Below, one piece after another: positions 1 through 10,452 of a stretch of 64,000 bases of DNA. A model generated the notes under the pieces. That model was not told the DNA's origin. It saw only the letters and a list, made by a program, of their open reading frames with translations, and searched no databases. Source of the DNA: Nannochloris sp. 'desiccata' (taxonomy: Eukaryota; Chlorophyta; Trebouxiophyceae; Chlorellales; Chlorellaceae). The stretch covers positions 186,001-250,000 of the forward strand of contig JAGTXX020000011.1 of the NCBI GenBank assembly GCA_019044685.2. The letters run 5' to 3'. A program made the position numbers and the translations under genes. The stretch's first letter is position 1. Every line of letters begins with the position of its first letter.

Positions 1-71
1 GATCTGATTGAGATTCTGCAATCTGGTAACCAAGACTTGAATCATCGAATCTTTGAAAATCGTATACTTTT

Positions 72-1339
72 TTATAATTTCAATGACTTTGACGGGTCAG
101 TCCAATTCAGACAACAGACTTTTGCATCGATGCGAGGCCGCGGCGGGTCATCTGACTTATTCTCAGTAAGGAATAGAAAATATCCTGTCTTGTCAGCACT
201 GAAGGACCGAAAATTTTGGCTAAAGTTATAATGGCAGCCCTTGTATTCATATTGTTCGTCATTTGCATCGCCTATCGGGACAAGACGTTCCGGATCCTCG
301 GCCCCCTTGACTTGGAATTTACAAGTTAAGAGTGCAGCGGGGATATGATTTTGAACATCAACCATTCTTCTAATCGTCTTACCAGTGTACTTTGGATTCC
401 TAAGCAAGTCACAAAATAATGCAGCACGAAGTAGATCAGGGTAGTCGCTGAAGTCACGAACCAAGGAAGTGGCATCTTCAATAGACGCCGCCTCAGTAGC
501 TTGAGCAGTAATATAATTGCAACGCTTTGCAACATAAGTATAGCATGCTTCTTGCAGTTCATTATCCTTAATATCGAGGGCAAAATTTCGCACATCCTTG
601 ATAAGATTAAAATTAACAAGGGAGCTAGAGGCGGCATCAGCACTTGAGGACCCTGCTTGAGGTGGCGGCCCAGCAACGACCAATTCTTTTGCAACGCCTT
701 TCAACTTTTCCAGCAAGGGGCGGTTAATGCTGTTGGCAAGCCTCAAAACACCACCCAGGTTATTGTGGAGAGAGAGATGGTGGATGTTTTTTGTTGCTAC
801 CGACTCTCGATCGTACATAAAGCGGAGGAGAGCAAGAGCTTGTGCCAAGGTTGTTGTTGAAGAACCAGGTGGCTCTATAGGTTTTCTAGGACGTCTAGCA
901 TCTTGGTACATCCCAAAGAAAAGTTTAGAAGCCATAGCTACGATTTGACTATGCGCCGGCAAGATTTTACCGGCCACCATCAATTTCCAATCTGTGATCA
1001 TTTCACTTTCAGGATCCACCTAGAACCTCTGTGGCAAGTCCCCTATGCCAGCAGCATATATTTCCAGATCGTTGAATGGAGGAAGGCTCATATTTTCGAT
1101 GTTTAGCTCCGGCGATTAATCACAAATCGAATGGTAATTTTAAATTTGCTTCCAACAACGGTCGGAATGGGTTCGGCCACCAAAGTAATGTTTGCTGGAA
1201 GATTTAAGGAACTTGGTAGCACAGCGTCGGTAGCTGTTTTTGAAATTTCACTGCTGCCAGTGGCAACTTTTTTTGAAATTTCAAAAAATTGACCGCGGAA
1301 GCTACTAAAAACAGGAGCAGAGTGGCGTCTAGGGCTCAT
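72..1339 (-). CDS. BTB/POZ-domain protein, two exons
   Basis: Exon 1 is 1339-1124 (ATG at 1339) and exon 2 is 1019-72; a 104-bp GT-AG intron joins them in phase 0 to give 387 aa. Exon 2 alone has no ATG and is preceded by an in-frame TAG that forms part of the acceptor, so the upstream exon is needed. Around residues 73-150 the pattern TDWKLMVAGKILPAHSQ followed by a hydrophobic stretch and LLRFMYDRE matches the core of a BTB/POZ fold (protein-protein interaction, often a CUL3 adaptor). The rest has helical segments resembling a BACK-like region, but no Kelch or MATH repeats are clear. The function is therefore inferred only at fold level. It shares a 254-bp divergent intergenic region with the next gene. 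Confidence 0.7.
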
Positions 1340-1593
1340 TGTTTAATATAAAGTAGTTTCAAAACGCCTCTTTTAGCTTTCCTTCTTCTATTTCATTGCT
1401 TGCGTATGGGCTAGCACCTCGCAGGAGTGCACAAATATTCATTTCAGATTTCGTGTGTCGAACAACAGTTTCAAGTGCTTTGTAGCCTAGTTTCATCAGA
1501 TACCAGCCTTATAATTATGCTTAAATTTCTCTGTAACTGTGTATCAGTCTTTGTGAATTTTAGCTGACGGATTACCCCACTCATTTCAACACC

Positions 1594-2967
1594 ATGTATA
1601 AAAATAAACCCGTCCTGGGCTTGGGAAAAGCTGGACTCCTACCACCACGCAAAAACAACGGAGCTGGCCCTTCTACAAACACCTTTCGTGGTACACACGA
1701 TGTCAATGCACCGCTTCAAGAGCAGCAATCCCGGTCTATTGTCACAGACTCCCAATTACTAGTGGGTGCACTGCCTCCTCCCCGGTCTGCCATCCATAAT
1801 CCACCCCCCCTCAACCTGCGTAAAAATATAAACCACGCTGCCGCAAGCGGCGTTGCAGGCGCTTCCAAAGAATCTGAAATAATAACAATAGGATCTCCTA
1901 ACTATAAAGATGATGAAGGAGTGGGTGCTGCTTCTGCAGAGCCTCTCATAGAAATTGAAGAGACGACTTCATTGCAGAAAACTGCCGACGACACTAATGA
2001 GCAGCCTTCAGGGTCACGTAGACGGAAGCGTACAAATGCGGGTATAGATACCGCAGTAGAAGTAGTAGATGAGGGTGCAATGATTACGCTTCCAGAAGCA
2101 AAGCCTGCTCCTCCCCAAAATACTGGACATAGAACCATACGGAGAACATCAAGACGGGCCAAGGGTGACGAGGCGGAAGAAGAAGAAGAAGAAGAAGAAG
2201 AAGAAGAAGAAGAAGAAGAAGAAGAAGAAGAAGAAGAAGAAGAAGAAGAAGAAGAAGAAGAAGAAGAAGAAGAAGAAGAAGAAGAAGAAGAAGAAGAAGA
2301 AGAAGAAGAAGAAGAAGAACGACAACAGCAGAAGAAACGCGTTAAAAAGACTACTAAAACCACCATAAACACGTCTAGGAAACCACTTCCAAAGATTTCT
2401 GAATTAATAGGGCGCGTTGTTGAGGTCCCAGGCAGTGTCTTCTTCGTAACCCAACCAGAATATTTTATAGGCGACATCAAAAGACGGGACCCTCAGCATA
2501 GAAATGCAGTTGAAGTGGTATTTAGAGACGATAATTCAACGTATTGGTTCCCTATTAAGGATGTAGCCACGTGGCTGGAGGAACAGAAGCAAAGAGATCA
2601 AGCAGAAGTAATAATGGAAGAAGAAGAAGAAGAAGGGCATGAAGAAGAAGAGAAAGAAATCTACGCCACCGCCGTTCCCACACCTGAGTCTGTGCTCCCT
2701 CATGTTGGTAGTGTCCAGGATTTAATTGTACTGGAACAGGAAGAACGAGAGAATAGTATCTTTGATGAGGAGTTGGCTGCACAAGCTTTAACCGATATCT
2801 CAGCGAGTGGTGGAGGCAAAATCTCTGCAACAGTCAGTTGGAGCGGGGATGGTGGAGGTGGTGGTGGAGGCGTTTCGTCACGCACAATAGTAAAACGGAA
2901 GAGAGGGAATGGAGATAAAGGCACGAATGGGCGAGGTTTTAGTAGGCTACGTAATGTAGCAAATTAA
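1594..2967 (+). CDS. Acidic low-complexity protein with a possible Tudor-like domain
   Basis: Intronless 457-aa ORF from the ATG at 1594. The N-terminal half is polar and disordered with KR-rich nuclear-type clusters. Residues about 195-242 are 48 consecutive Glu residues, all encoded by GAA, followed by a basic KKRVKKTTKTT stretch. Residues about 265-330 form the only compact-looking segment: it starts at GRVVEVPGSVFF, contains YFIGDIKRRD and VEVVFRDDNSTYWFP, and ends in a WL pair. Alternating hydrophobic strands with conserved aromatics suggest a small beta-barrel (Tudor/Agenet-like), but I do not recognise a specific family. Further acidic runs and a Gly-rich then basic tail follow. A chromatin-associated role is plausible but is inference only. 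Confidence 0.6.
   Translation: MYKNKPVLGLGKAGLLPPRKNNGAGPSTNTFRGTHDVNAPLQEQQSRSIVTDSQLLVGALPPPRSAIHNPPPLNLRKNINHAAASGVAGASKESEIITIGSPNYKDDEGVGAASAEPLIEIEETTSLQKTADDTNEQPSGSRRRKRTNAGIDTAVEVVDEGAMITLPEAKPAPPQNTGHRTIRRTSRRAKGDEAEEEEEEEEEEEEEEEEEEEEEEEEEEEEEEEEEEEEEEEEEEEEEEEERQQQKKRVKKTTKTTINTSRKPLPKISELIGRVVEVPGSVFFVTQPEYFIGDIKRRDPQHRNAVEVVFRDDNSTYWFPIKDVATWLEEQKQRDQAEVIMEEEEEEGHEEEEKEIYATAVPTPESVLPHVGSVQDLIVLEQEERENSIFDEELAAQALTDISASGGGKISATVSWSGDGGGGGGGVSSRTIVKRKRGNGDKGTNGRGFSRLRNVAN
2176..2319 (+). repeat. (GAA)48 trinucleotide microsatellite
   Basis: An uninterrupted run of 48 GAA units in frame inside the acidic-protein gene, encoding poly-Glu. The opposite frames read poly-Lys and poly-Ser, which produces spurious ORFs on both strands. 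Confidence 0.97.
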
Positions 2968-3206
2968 ATAAATAGTGAAAATTAAAGAATTCAAGCGAGA
3001 AATTAAAAATATGTGTATATCTCAATATATGATAGTAGGGTTTCTGTACTACCGGTATTGTAATCGTGTTAAACAAAATCTGAAACACATATGAAAAGGG
3101 TATATATGCTATGCTATTTCAATATTACTGAAAACGATATATATCTAAGTTCGTCCTCCCCCGAAAAAAGAAAAGAAAAGGAACAAAAGACGACTTAACT
3201 AACAAT

Positions 3207-5812
3207 CTACGTTGTGTTTACTGTATAGAACAGCATGTAGCTATCCCGTTCCGTCATCTCATTCGTAGCCGCATCCCCTTGAATACGATGCACCTGAGCA
3301 TCATTGAATCTAAACCATTGCCCAGTAGTAGAATTATGAGTCACAGCAGTGAAATGACCACTCTCGGCACTCGGGCCGTGGTGATTGATGATGGCGGTAA
3401 GGTGGTAGGTAGCTAATGCGTGTTTCCCTACAAGATCAGGAGCGATACTCGAAGTTTCTATTGCTGATAGTGGTTGTTTGGTGCTACAATCCTCTGCTTC
3501 ATTATCAATTTTAGCGTCGTCTTCTATGATCTCGGGGATTGGCGAAGGTGGGGGTGGTTTTTGAGCGGTGGTGTTCTTCGGAGCGGCAGTAACATTGGAG
3601 TTTTTCACATTTTCAATAGCTGTCTCCTCGATTATTTTTGCAGAAGCATCTTCATCTTGTTGGTAATCATTGGCATTAGTACCATTGTTAGTACCATTGT
3701 TTCTAATTGGGGTTAATGCTTCCCCCAGGTCGACGACCTCTACCTCTTTCTCTACTCCCGGCTGTTGATGATGGTTATACTCTTGATGTTCTTCTAAACT
3801 CCGCTTCAGTGCAGTTGCCAAGTCTGCATCCATCTCCTCTTCTTCCTCTTCTTCTTCTTCACCACCATCTTTAATGGCCCCTCCATTATCAAATGGTGAT
3901 ACTTTAATTTCAATACGTTGATCTTTCTTACTGGCTTCAATCGCGGCACGGAGATCAGCTTCTTCTTCATCTTCGTAATGGCGACGGTGTTTCTGTTCTA
4001 TACCAGATGCACTGATGATAGTAGATGCTTTATCTGCCCAGCAAACAGTACTACTCGTACCATTACGGCCAAATGGAGCAGAGGTAGGTTTGTCCCAATA
4101 CGAGGTCAAAGCTGCCCCTTGTGCTGGTTGTGTTGGCCTTTGTTGTTGTTTCTTCCGAGAGAAGGTTGTGATTGGCTGTGGAGAGAAGAGGCTATCGAAT
4201 GCGTTGGCAGCCGCATGTCCACTACCGGAATAAAATGTGTTGGAACGAATAGCAGGCTCTAAGGGTGGGATACTGTTCTGCTGCTTTTGCTGTTGTTGTT
4301 GAAGTGCCGCTGGTGGTGCTGGTGGCGACGGTGCTAGACTATTATGATTATTAACTTCTACGTTTTCCTTTTGCTGTGGCGGTGATTGCTGCGCAACAGC
4401 TTTCAAGGGAGGCAAAGGCATCGTAAGATTCTTCTCTACACAGTACGGTTTCACCCGTAATATTTTTGAAATCGAAATTTGATCCCTTACTTTTGCACAC
4501 GTGGCAGTTCCAGTGCTTTGCTGGAAAGTGACCTGAAACCTTTTCAAATGGAGAGCTAAAATCTGAGGAAGTCTCTTAATACGGTGACGAACAGTGTGCT
4601 GTACACATTCTGCACCACATCCTTCGCATCCTTTATCAACGTGTTCTTCCTGGAAATAAGAAGAAAGCATGGAATCTAAACCAGGCGCAACAATCGTGGT
4701 TGCCTTGTTAACATTTTTCGGCAAATCTAGGCTTAAATGAGTACACTGTTCAGTCACGTAGCTTACTTTCTTGCATTCAGTGCATGTGATCTCATGTTCG
4801 ACTGCAAAGCCAAAGACGCGGGTGCTCGGGTCTGTAGTTTCGCTCGCTCGTAGTTGTTTACAGCCTCGACGGGAGGCCTCAACGGCCAGCACCTCTGATT
4901 GCACAGCTTCTAGTAGTCCACAGAAAAACTCGTGTGCGTCCTGTTGAAAAGATCCTCTAAATGCACCTAAACGACGGCCTACAGCGAGTTTCACTTGCTC
5001 GGGTGAGAAAGCAGAGCGGCCAGCTGCAGAAGATGCATTGCGCTCGGCTAAACAGTTGCTGAGCGCATGCAGGACGCCATCGGCAGGAAGAGCGTCTCCG
5101 CCCATTGCGACAGCTGCATTGATTGCTCTTGGGAATGTGGGTAAGGAGAATAAAGATTGTAAGGTAGCGTTGAGGTAGCACGTGTTTCCCAAGTTGACGA
5201 GCCCTGCAGGAGCATTCGAAGGAGCTGATCCCCACTGTCGGCTGGTATTGCTCCAGTAAGATGAATATGCTCTGGACCTATATTGGTGTGGTTTTGGTTT
5301 TGCCTTAAAAGGAGTGCTAGTGACGTTGGCTTGATAAAGACGTGCTTGCATTTCACTTGGTAATGCTGCGTTTAAAGGTGTAGAGCGCTCAGGGAGAGAG
5401 ACTTGTGCCGCAGCATGGGCTTGTCGGGCAGCGTTGGCGATCGAGATGGGAGTGCAAACAGTGGTGCGAGCCTTCTGCTGGGGACGAGAAGGGATGTCCT
5501 CGGTTCCAAGTAAGTCTTCCATATCTCCAGCGCGTTTCCGCTTTTTTGGAGAGGAATAGGTGGCTTCGACTGGTGCTAATCTACGCGGAGCAAGAGGTGC
5601 ACCATTTAGGTTCCTTGCGGGAGTGGATTTCTTCCCACTCATTGCTGCTAAAAGTTGTCTTCGTCCATTTTCTGCAAGCAAAATTTGAAACATGTGCATT
5701 TTAGGTCGATTGAAGGGAAGATTATTAAAATGAGCCCAGTTTTTTCTAATTTTCTAAGCTATCGTAACTTACTGGTGCCGCCGGACGCTGGCATCCTTAA
5801 TGAACCGACCAT
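3207..5812 (-). CDS. Ubiquitin-specific protease (USP/UBP family) with UIM-like insert
   Basis: Exon 1 is 5812-5773 (MVGSLRMPASGGT) and exon 2 is 5671-3207, joined in phase 1 at a GTAAGT donor and TTGCAG acceptor, giving 834 aa. An alternative ATG at 5699 would read through the acceptor and is less likely. The catalytic core is clear: the Cys box GLVNLGNTCYLN (nucleophile near residue 178), QQDAHEFF, two CxxC pairs of the zinc-binding fingers (CTEC and CEGC), LALHLKRFQV, and the His box SGHFTAV (His near residue 786) with FNDAQV. It should cleave ubiquitin from substrates. A roughly 330-residue low-complexity insert separates the two halves of the core and carries two ubiquitin-interacting-motif-like helices (ADLRAAIEAS and ADLATALKRSLEE, near residues 580 and 630). 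The closest family is probably USP36/42-like, but the subfamily is not certain. Confidence 0.88.
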
Positions 5813-6674
5813 GATTAAGACATTTACGTGGTTATATATGTATCACTTTAATTCTAGACGATCTGAAGTTTCCATTCAATTTCAAAATAATTTTGAAAGA
5901 AACTTGGCCTTTAGGGGTTGCTGCTCATTAGTAAACCGAGCTGCCAGAGCCCAAGGGATCAAATATGAAATAATTGCGTTTCGAAATATGAGCTGAGAAG
6001 GCATCAAGGGCCCTTGCTTGGCCTGACTTTAATTTTAAAACTCTAATCCTGATGGTGCCGGAAAAATGCAGCCTTCGTGGCTGCCTTATGTCTTTGCATT
6101 GAAATCAAAAGCATGGTTCAACTGTGATTTGGTCTTTTGCGCAATTTATCACCAGTGCTCGGTCTGATTTATACGAATCGACCCTTGCGATTGTCATCAC
6201 GCATGCATGCTGCCGCCACTGGTAAGTTTTGTTTATATTTTCTTCCCTTGAGTTGCGAAACGAACATTGGCCGCTGATGTAAAGTTGATATGGCAGAACC
6301 TGAGTCTTAGGACGGTGACTGCAACTTTGTATTCGTACTGACTGAGGCATTTTGTTCAAAGTTTTTTTTGCTCCACAGTTGACGATACTTATCTTTCTTT
6401 GGGAAAACCACCTTTGAATACCATGATTGATAAAATAAAATCCCCCGTTTCTTATATGCAGGCCAGATACGTTATTGGATAGGTTGCCTTGCAAATGTCG
6501 AAGTCTAAAGGGAGCTCTGCCCTCGTGCTGAGGCGCGGAAGTTTTGTCTTGAATGTTTAGGATTTGGGGCAAACAAAAAAAGACTCAGCTCTAAAATGCA
6601 ATATGTCACTGTATTCATAGCTCTTAGAACATGTAACTTTACAAATAAACTCTACAGCAGGATTGTACTCTAAT
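5813..6674 (+). other. Intergenic, 862 bp
   Basis: Lies between the USP start and the TRM10 stop. No recognisable conserved gene. It contains good plus-strand splice-like signals (a GTAAGT at 6222 and acceptors at 6378 and 6461) and the weak small ORF listed separately. No tRNA- or snRNA-like structure was seen. Confidence 0.6.
6203..6482 (+). CDS. Possible spliced microprotein, 40 aa (weak)
   Basis: Exon A 6203-6221 (ATG at 6203) ends at a strong GTAAGT donor; exon B 6379-6482 follows a polypyrimidine-CCACAG acceptor. The join is in phase 1 and gives a 40-aa product ending in SYMQARYVIG before TAG. The frame is also open upstream of the ATG as far as about 6125, with an R/S/L-rich, presequence-like composition, so a non-AUG or missing upstream exon is possible. 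It fills an otherwise empty gap and the junctions are good, but 40 codons can arise by chance and I recognise no family. It could be a small organellar complex subunit or noise. Confidence 0.25.
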
Positions 6675-8096
6675 CTAATTTGCCTCCACTGCCTTTCCAG
6701 TTTTTCTCCCATCATTATCTACCTCGCCTTCTTCACCATTTACCTTTTGGTCCTTCCCAAAACCTTCTTCTCCCTCCTCCTCTTCCTCCTCCTCTTCCCC
6801 GCCATCATCAACACTTGCCTTCCTCTTTCTAGTAGGTATGACCGCCTTAAATGCCGCTTCCCAGTCCTTCACCTCCATCCATTTTAACATTATATCAACG
6901 ACGTGATTGGTGCACATCACCATAGAGCTCGCTAGCTTTATATTGTCCCCTATAGGCAACCGTGCCGTAGCGATACCCTGTTCAATTGCTTTATTATAAC
7001 ACAGGTTTTTATGGCGATTACGGTCAACTATTCCACCTACTATATAGATTTTACCCGGGTCTAATACTTGCAATTCAGTCGGTGAATCAGCGGTGAGATA
7101 GATAAGATCCGATTTAGATTCTGCAAAGTGCTCTAGATATGTTTCAGATGTAGATGTGACCATCCAGTTTTCAAAACCAGGGAAACTGTGGGCTAGGTGC
7201 TCCTGCATCGTGCCCTGAACGCCAGATAAAATTAAATGTGCCGGGACAGAGGTACGTGTGTTTGTACCATAAGAATAAGATACTTGATGGGCCATGCTAC
7301 GTTGTTCTCCTTCAGTCATAAGATGTGGGAACTCTAAATCTATTACAATCCGTTGTCCAGATTCTATAGCTTTGGTCATTCGCTCCTTTTTCTCGATTTT
7401 TCCTTTATTTCGAGCGGCAACTTTTTCTGCCCGCTGGGCTCTCCAGGCAGTTAATTCCTCTTCGTTCATGGCGTTGAGGGTGTCTTTGACCCTGACCTTT
7501 TTGATTTCTTGAGCTTGTTTGCGTTCTAGTTTTGCTTTCTCCTTCTTCTGCTTTTTGCGCTCTTCATAACTGCAAAAGTGAAAGGAGCAGTTTAAGGGTT
7601 TAGGGTTTCAAAGGTAGCTAGCTGGTCGGGAATTCAACAAATTAAGAAACTAGCTCATGTTTGCGCCTTCCACTTACGCTTCACGTTTCTTCAATTTCTT
7701 TATTTGATTCTTAGACATGGGTCCAGCAGCCTCTCCATTGATAGGATCTCTTTCAGGGGGCAAGGGGGCGGGAGGGGCTGCCGATGCCGTCACCGCCTCA
7801 GCCGCATTTTTTATTTCCTGCAAATAGACATTCAAATAAAAATGGGGATGCGTTCTAGTTCAATTGATATCTGCAGACATTTGTTTGCCATAGATTGGAA
7901 AAAAGTTAAACTTTATTTTTTTGAACTTTTGCATCCCTACATCTTCTATTGGAGCGACTTCATCTGCCTCTTTAGCAGCCTTAATGGGTTCAGTTAAGGC
8001 TTGAGGTTGCTGATCTTCCATTTTCAATATCAATACATTGCGGAACCCTGCGCGATGGCCTCCTATTATGACAAGTTGTTGAAATTCGAGCAACAT
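6675..8096 (-). CDS. TRM10: tRNA (guanine-9-N1)-methyltransferase, TRM10 family
   Basis: Three exons: 8096 (or 8021) to 7941, 7817-7678 and 7569-6675, with GT-AG introns. The product is 396 aa from the ATG at 8096 or 371 aa from the ATG at 8021 (MEDQQPQ). The longer start would add a hydrophobic/basic leader that could be organellar; the shorter one looks more like a cytosolic or nuclear TRM10. Exon 2 plus the start of exon 3 encode the Lys/Glu-rich helical region (MSKNQIKKLKKREA then YEERKKQKKEKA). The SPOUT methyltransferase core contains IVIDLEFPHLM, LTADSP, YIVGGIVDRNRHK with the conserved Asp, ARLPIGDN and CTNHVVDIMLKW. It should methylate N1 of G9 in tRNAs using S-adenosylmethionine. 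The acidic tail (residues after RKRKASVDD) is low complexity. Confidence 0.9.
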
Positions 8097-8251
8097 CTTT
8101 CTTCAGCCCCATAAAATCTGGATATTAAATCAGCTCCAAGGTGCAATCAAAGGCATATAGATACGCAGTCAACGAGATAAATAACCGTAAATCGAATTGA
8201 GCACGGTGCACTGGCTAGTGGTCGAAACATTGCGATCGAATAAGGCACAAA

Positions 8252-10057
8252 ATGTCCATGCAGAGTTCTGCACTCGGGCTTCGCGTGCCTCCTGGAAATT
8301 CTGCCGCCTTCACGTTGATTATTAAACACAATGTACCACATCAGAGTGGAAAACTGCCCTTAACTCGCAACAGAGCGAACATCACTGCTCAGGCTGCCTC
8401 GCCTTCAACAACCCAGCAGACGTCACCCAGCTTCTCCTCCAGCCTCTCAAACTCTGACACCATCAATCTCGATCCCAACCAAGCTAACCGCGAAGGCAGC
8501 TACGAGGCCCCCCTCGTCCAGCTTCAAGCATCCAAAGAAGATGCAGAGCAGCCCAGCATCGCCTCTATTCTCCCCACAGTAGACGCCTCAACAGTAGCTG
8601 ATGTAGGCATCGTAGGCTGTGGCCCTGCTGGCCTTGCTTTAGCTGCAGAGCTTGGTAAACGTGGTTTGAAAGTTGCTCTAATAGGCCACGACTCCCCCTT
8701 TGTAAATAATTATGGTGTCTGGCGTGATGAATTTTCCGACCTTGGTTTAGAAAAATGTTTAGATTTTGTATGGAAAGATGCAATTTGTTATTTTAGAGAA
8801 GGTCAAGAGGTGCGTGTAGGACGTGCATATGGTCGTGTATGCCGTCGTCGCCTACGTGAGGAGCTGTTACAGCGGTGTCTAACTGCGGGGGTCACCTTCC
8901 TCCCGGGAGAAGTTGACCAAGTCAACCCTCCTACTGCCAGTGCTATGGCTGAAAACCCCTGGTCACCTACTGAGTTACATGTTAAAGGACATGCCCAGCC
9001 TGTTCGATGCAAATTAGCGACCTTGGCTTCAGGAGCAACTGCAGGAAGATTGTTAAAATATGAAACCGACGCCCCCGGAGTTGCTGCACAAACTGCGTAC
9101 GGAATTGAAGCTGAAATTGAAGGGTATACGGATGCATATGACCCTAATTCAATGCTTTTTATGGATTTTAGACGTCATCATTCAGGTTTATATCCAGGAA
9201 CTGCACGACGTCAACAGTTTGGCAAGCATCCCAATGGGGCACAAGGCCTTTGGGGCACAGAAAAAGAAACTCCGTCTTTCTTGTACGCTATGCCATTAGG
9301 TGGAAACCGTGTATTTTTAGAAGAAACATGCTTGGTAGCGAAACCAGCGTTACCTTTTGCTGTTTTGAAAAGAAGACTGCTCCGTCGCTGTGAAGCACTA
9401 GGAATTAAAATCAAAGAAATTCATGAAGAAGAATGGAGTTATATCCCTACAGGTGGTGCATTACCTGAATCAAATCAACCAGTAACTGCCTTTGGAGCTG
9501 CTGCAAATTTGGTGCATCCAGCGACTGGCTACTCGATCGCTCGTAGTCTACGTGAAGCGCCAGCAATGGCTGCGGCCCTTGCTGCAGCACTAGAAGAGCA
9601 GCCTAGTAGTAAATCCGCTGCAAAGTTTGTTTGGGATGCGCTATGGACACAGGAAAAGCGTCGACAAGCGTCCTTCCATGTATTTGGAATGGAGTTGCTG
9701 TGTAAATTGGACTTGAATAATACTGCTGATTTTTTCACTACATTTTTTGCTTTGCCAAATATGTTCTGGAGAGGATTTTTAGCTTCAAAATTGTCTTCTA
9801 CTGATCTTTTAGGCTTTGCTGCTGCGACATTTGTACTGGCACCTGTTGGTATTAAAGCGAAGTTGGTGAGCCATTTGTTGACAGACCCTGCTGGTCAGTA
9901 TTTATTCAGAGTTTATCTAGGCAAAAATATTGAACAATGTGAGGAACAGGTAGGTGTTGGTAATTCTACAGTGACAACCACTGGTGTTGTAGGAGCAATG
10001 ATTGGATTGGTAGCGATGCAGCAACTTTTTGGAATAGTGCTTCAGAGTACTTCATAA
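8252..10057 (+). CDS. LCYE: Lycopene epsilon-cyclase
   Basis: Intronless 601-aa ORF from the ATG at 8252. The first roughly 110 residues are Ser/Thr/Ala-rich and fit a chloroplast transit peptide. A dinucleotide-binding GxGxxG (VGCGPAGLALAAE, about residues 121-133) is followed by NNYGVWRDEF, RAYGRVCRRRLREELL, YGIEAEIE, FLYAMPLG, VFLEETCL, WSYIPTGGALP and AAANLVHPATGYSIARSL. These match plant and green-algal lycopene epsilon-cyclase better than beta-cyclase. The enzyme closes an epsilon ring on lycopene, leading to alpha-carotene and lutein, at plastid membranes. The hydrophobic C-terminal part is usual for the family. It starts 155 bp from TRM10, which is divergent. It is a strong marker for the green lineage. 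Confidence 0.95.
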   Translation: MSMQSSALGLRVPPGNSAAFTLIIKHNVPHQSGKLPLTRNRANITAQAASPSTTQQTSPSFSSSLSNSDTINLDPNQANREGSYEAPLVQLQASKEDAEQPSIASILPTVDASTVADVGIVGCGPAGLALAAELGKRGLKVALIGHDSPFVNNYGVWRDEFSDLGLEKCLDFVWKDAICYFREGQEVRVGRAYGRVCRRRLREELLQRCLTAGVTFLPGEVDQVNPPTASAMAENPWSPTELHVKGHAQPVRCKLATLASGATAGRLLKYETDAPGVAAQTAYGIEAEIEGYTDAYDPNSMLFMDFRRHHSGLYPGTARRQQFGKHPNGAQGLWGTEKETPSFLYAMPLGGNRVFLEETCLVAKPALPFAVLKRRLLRRCEALGIKIKEIHEEEWSYIPTGGALPESNQPVTAFGAAANLVHPATGYSIARSLREAPAMAAALAAALEEQPSSKSAAKFVWDALWTQEKRRQASFHVFGMELLCKLDLNNTADFFTTFFALPNMFWRGFLASKLSSTDLLGFAAATFVLAPVGIKAKLVSHLLTDPAGQYLFRVYLGKNIEQCEEQVGVGNSTVTTTGVVGAMIGLVAMQQLFGIVLQSTS

Positions 10058-10263
10058 GAGGAGGAAAACAATTTTTTGCAGCTACAAAATTATGATAAAA
10101 TTTGATAAAAAAAAAATGTAATTTAAATTGTATGGTCATGTATTCACATTGTAATTTAATAACATAGCACTTATGTACAAAACTATTACAAATTGACGTA
10201 TAAACTGATTATCACAAATAGAAAACGCCAAACAGGAAAAAAAAGGTAATTATCTGAAGGGGT

Positions 10264-10312
10264 ATCAAGTACGAATGGCCAATACACGTCTGGACAAACA
10301 TCCGTACTTGAT
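10264..10312. repeat. Inverted repeat between convergent gene ends
   Basis: Arms at 10264-10277 and 10299-10312 are complementary at 13 of 14 positions around a 21-nt loop. The single mismatch is A-C in plus-strand RNA but a G-U wobble in minus-strand RNA, that is, in the POLQ 3' end. Confidence 0.8.
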
Positions 10313-10329
10313 TATATATGTATTCATTC

Positions 10330-10332
<3 letters not shown>

Positions 10333-10361
<29 letters not shown>

Positions 10362-10364
10362 TTT
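10333..10364. repeat. (ATTT)8 microsatellite
   Basis: Perfect tetranucleotide tract in the gap between the LCYE and POLQ stops. Confidence 0.95.
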
Positions 10365-10452
10365 CAATACTCTATAGTTGTACATTAACATTATTAACCA
10401 ATAATATTATTATTGCTTCACTTTTCCCTCTCTGTAGGCTAGATCTGCCTTT

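Larger units (their letters stand above)
10058..10452. other. Convergent 3' intergenic region, 395 bp
   Basis: AT-rich 3' flanks of LCYE and POLQ. Holds the inverted repeat at 10264-10312 and the ATTT microsatellite at 10333-10364; no ORF of note. Confidence 0.8.

Noticed and set aside
37..231. 64-aa plus-strand ORF at the left edge
   Set aside because: Antisense to the conserved-looking BTB exon, starts with TTG and has no family features.
1902..2480. 192-aa minus-strand poly-Ser ORF, plus a poly-Lys ORF at 2165-2368
   Set aside because: Both are other-frame readings of the (GAA)48 repeat in the acidic protein gene.
5655..5996. 113-aa plus-strand ORF near the USP start
   Set aside because: Overlaps USP exon 1 and its promoter on the other strand; composition looks random.
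6105..6572. 155-aa minus-strand ORF
   Set aside because: Begins with TTG, has no recognisable motif and lies antisense to the spliced candidate; no support found.
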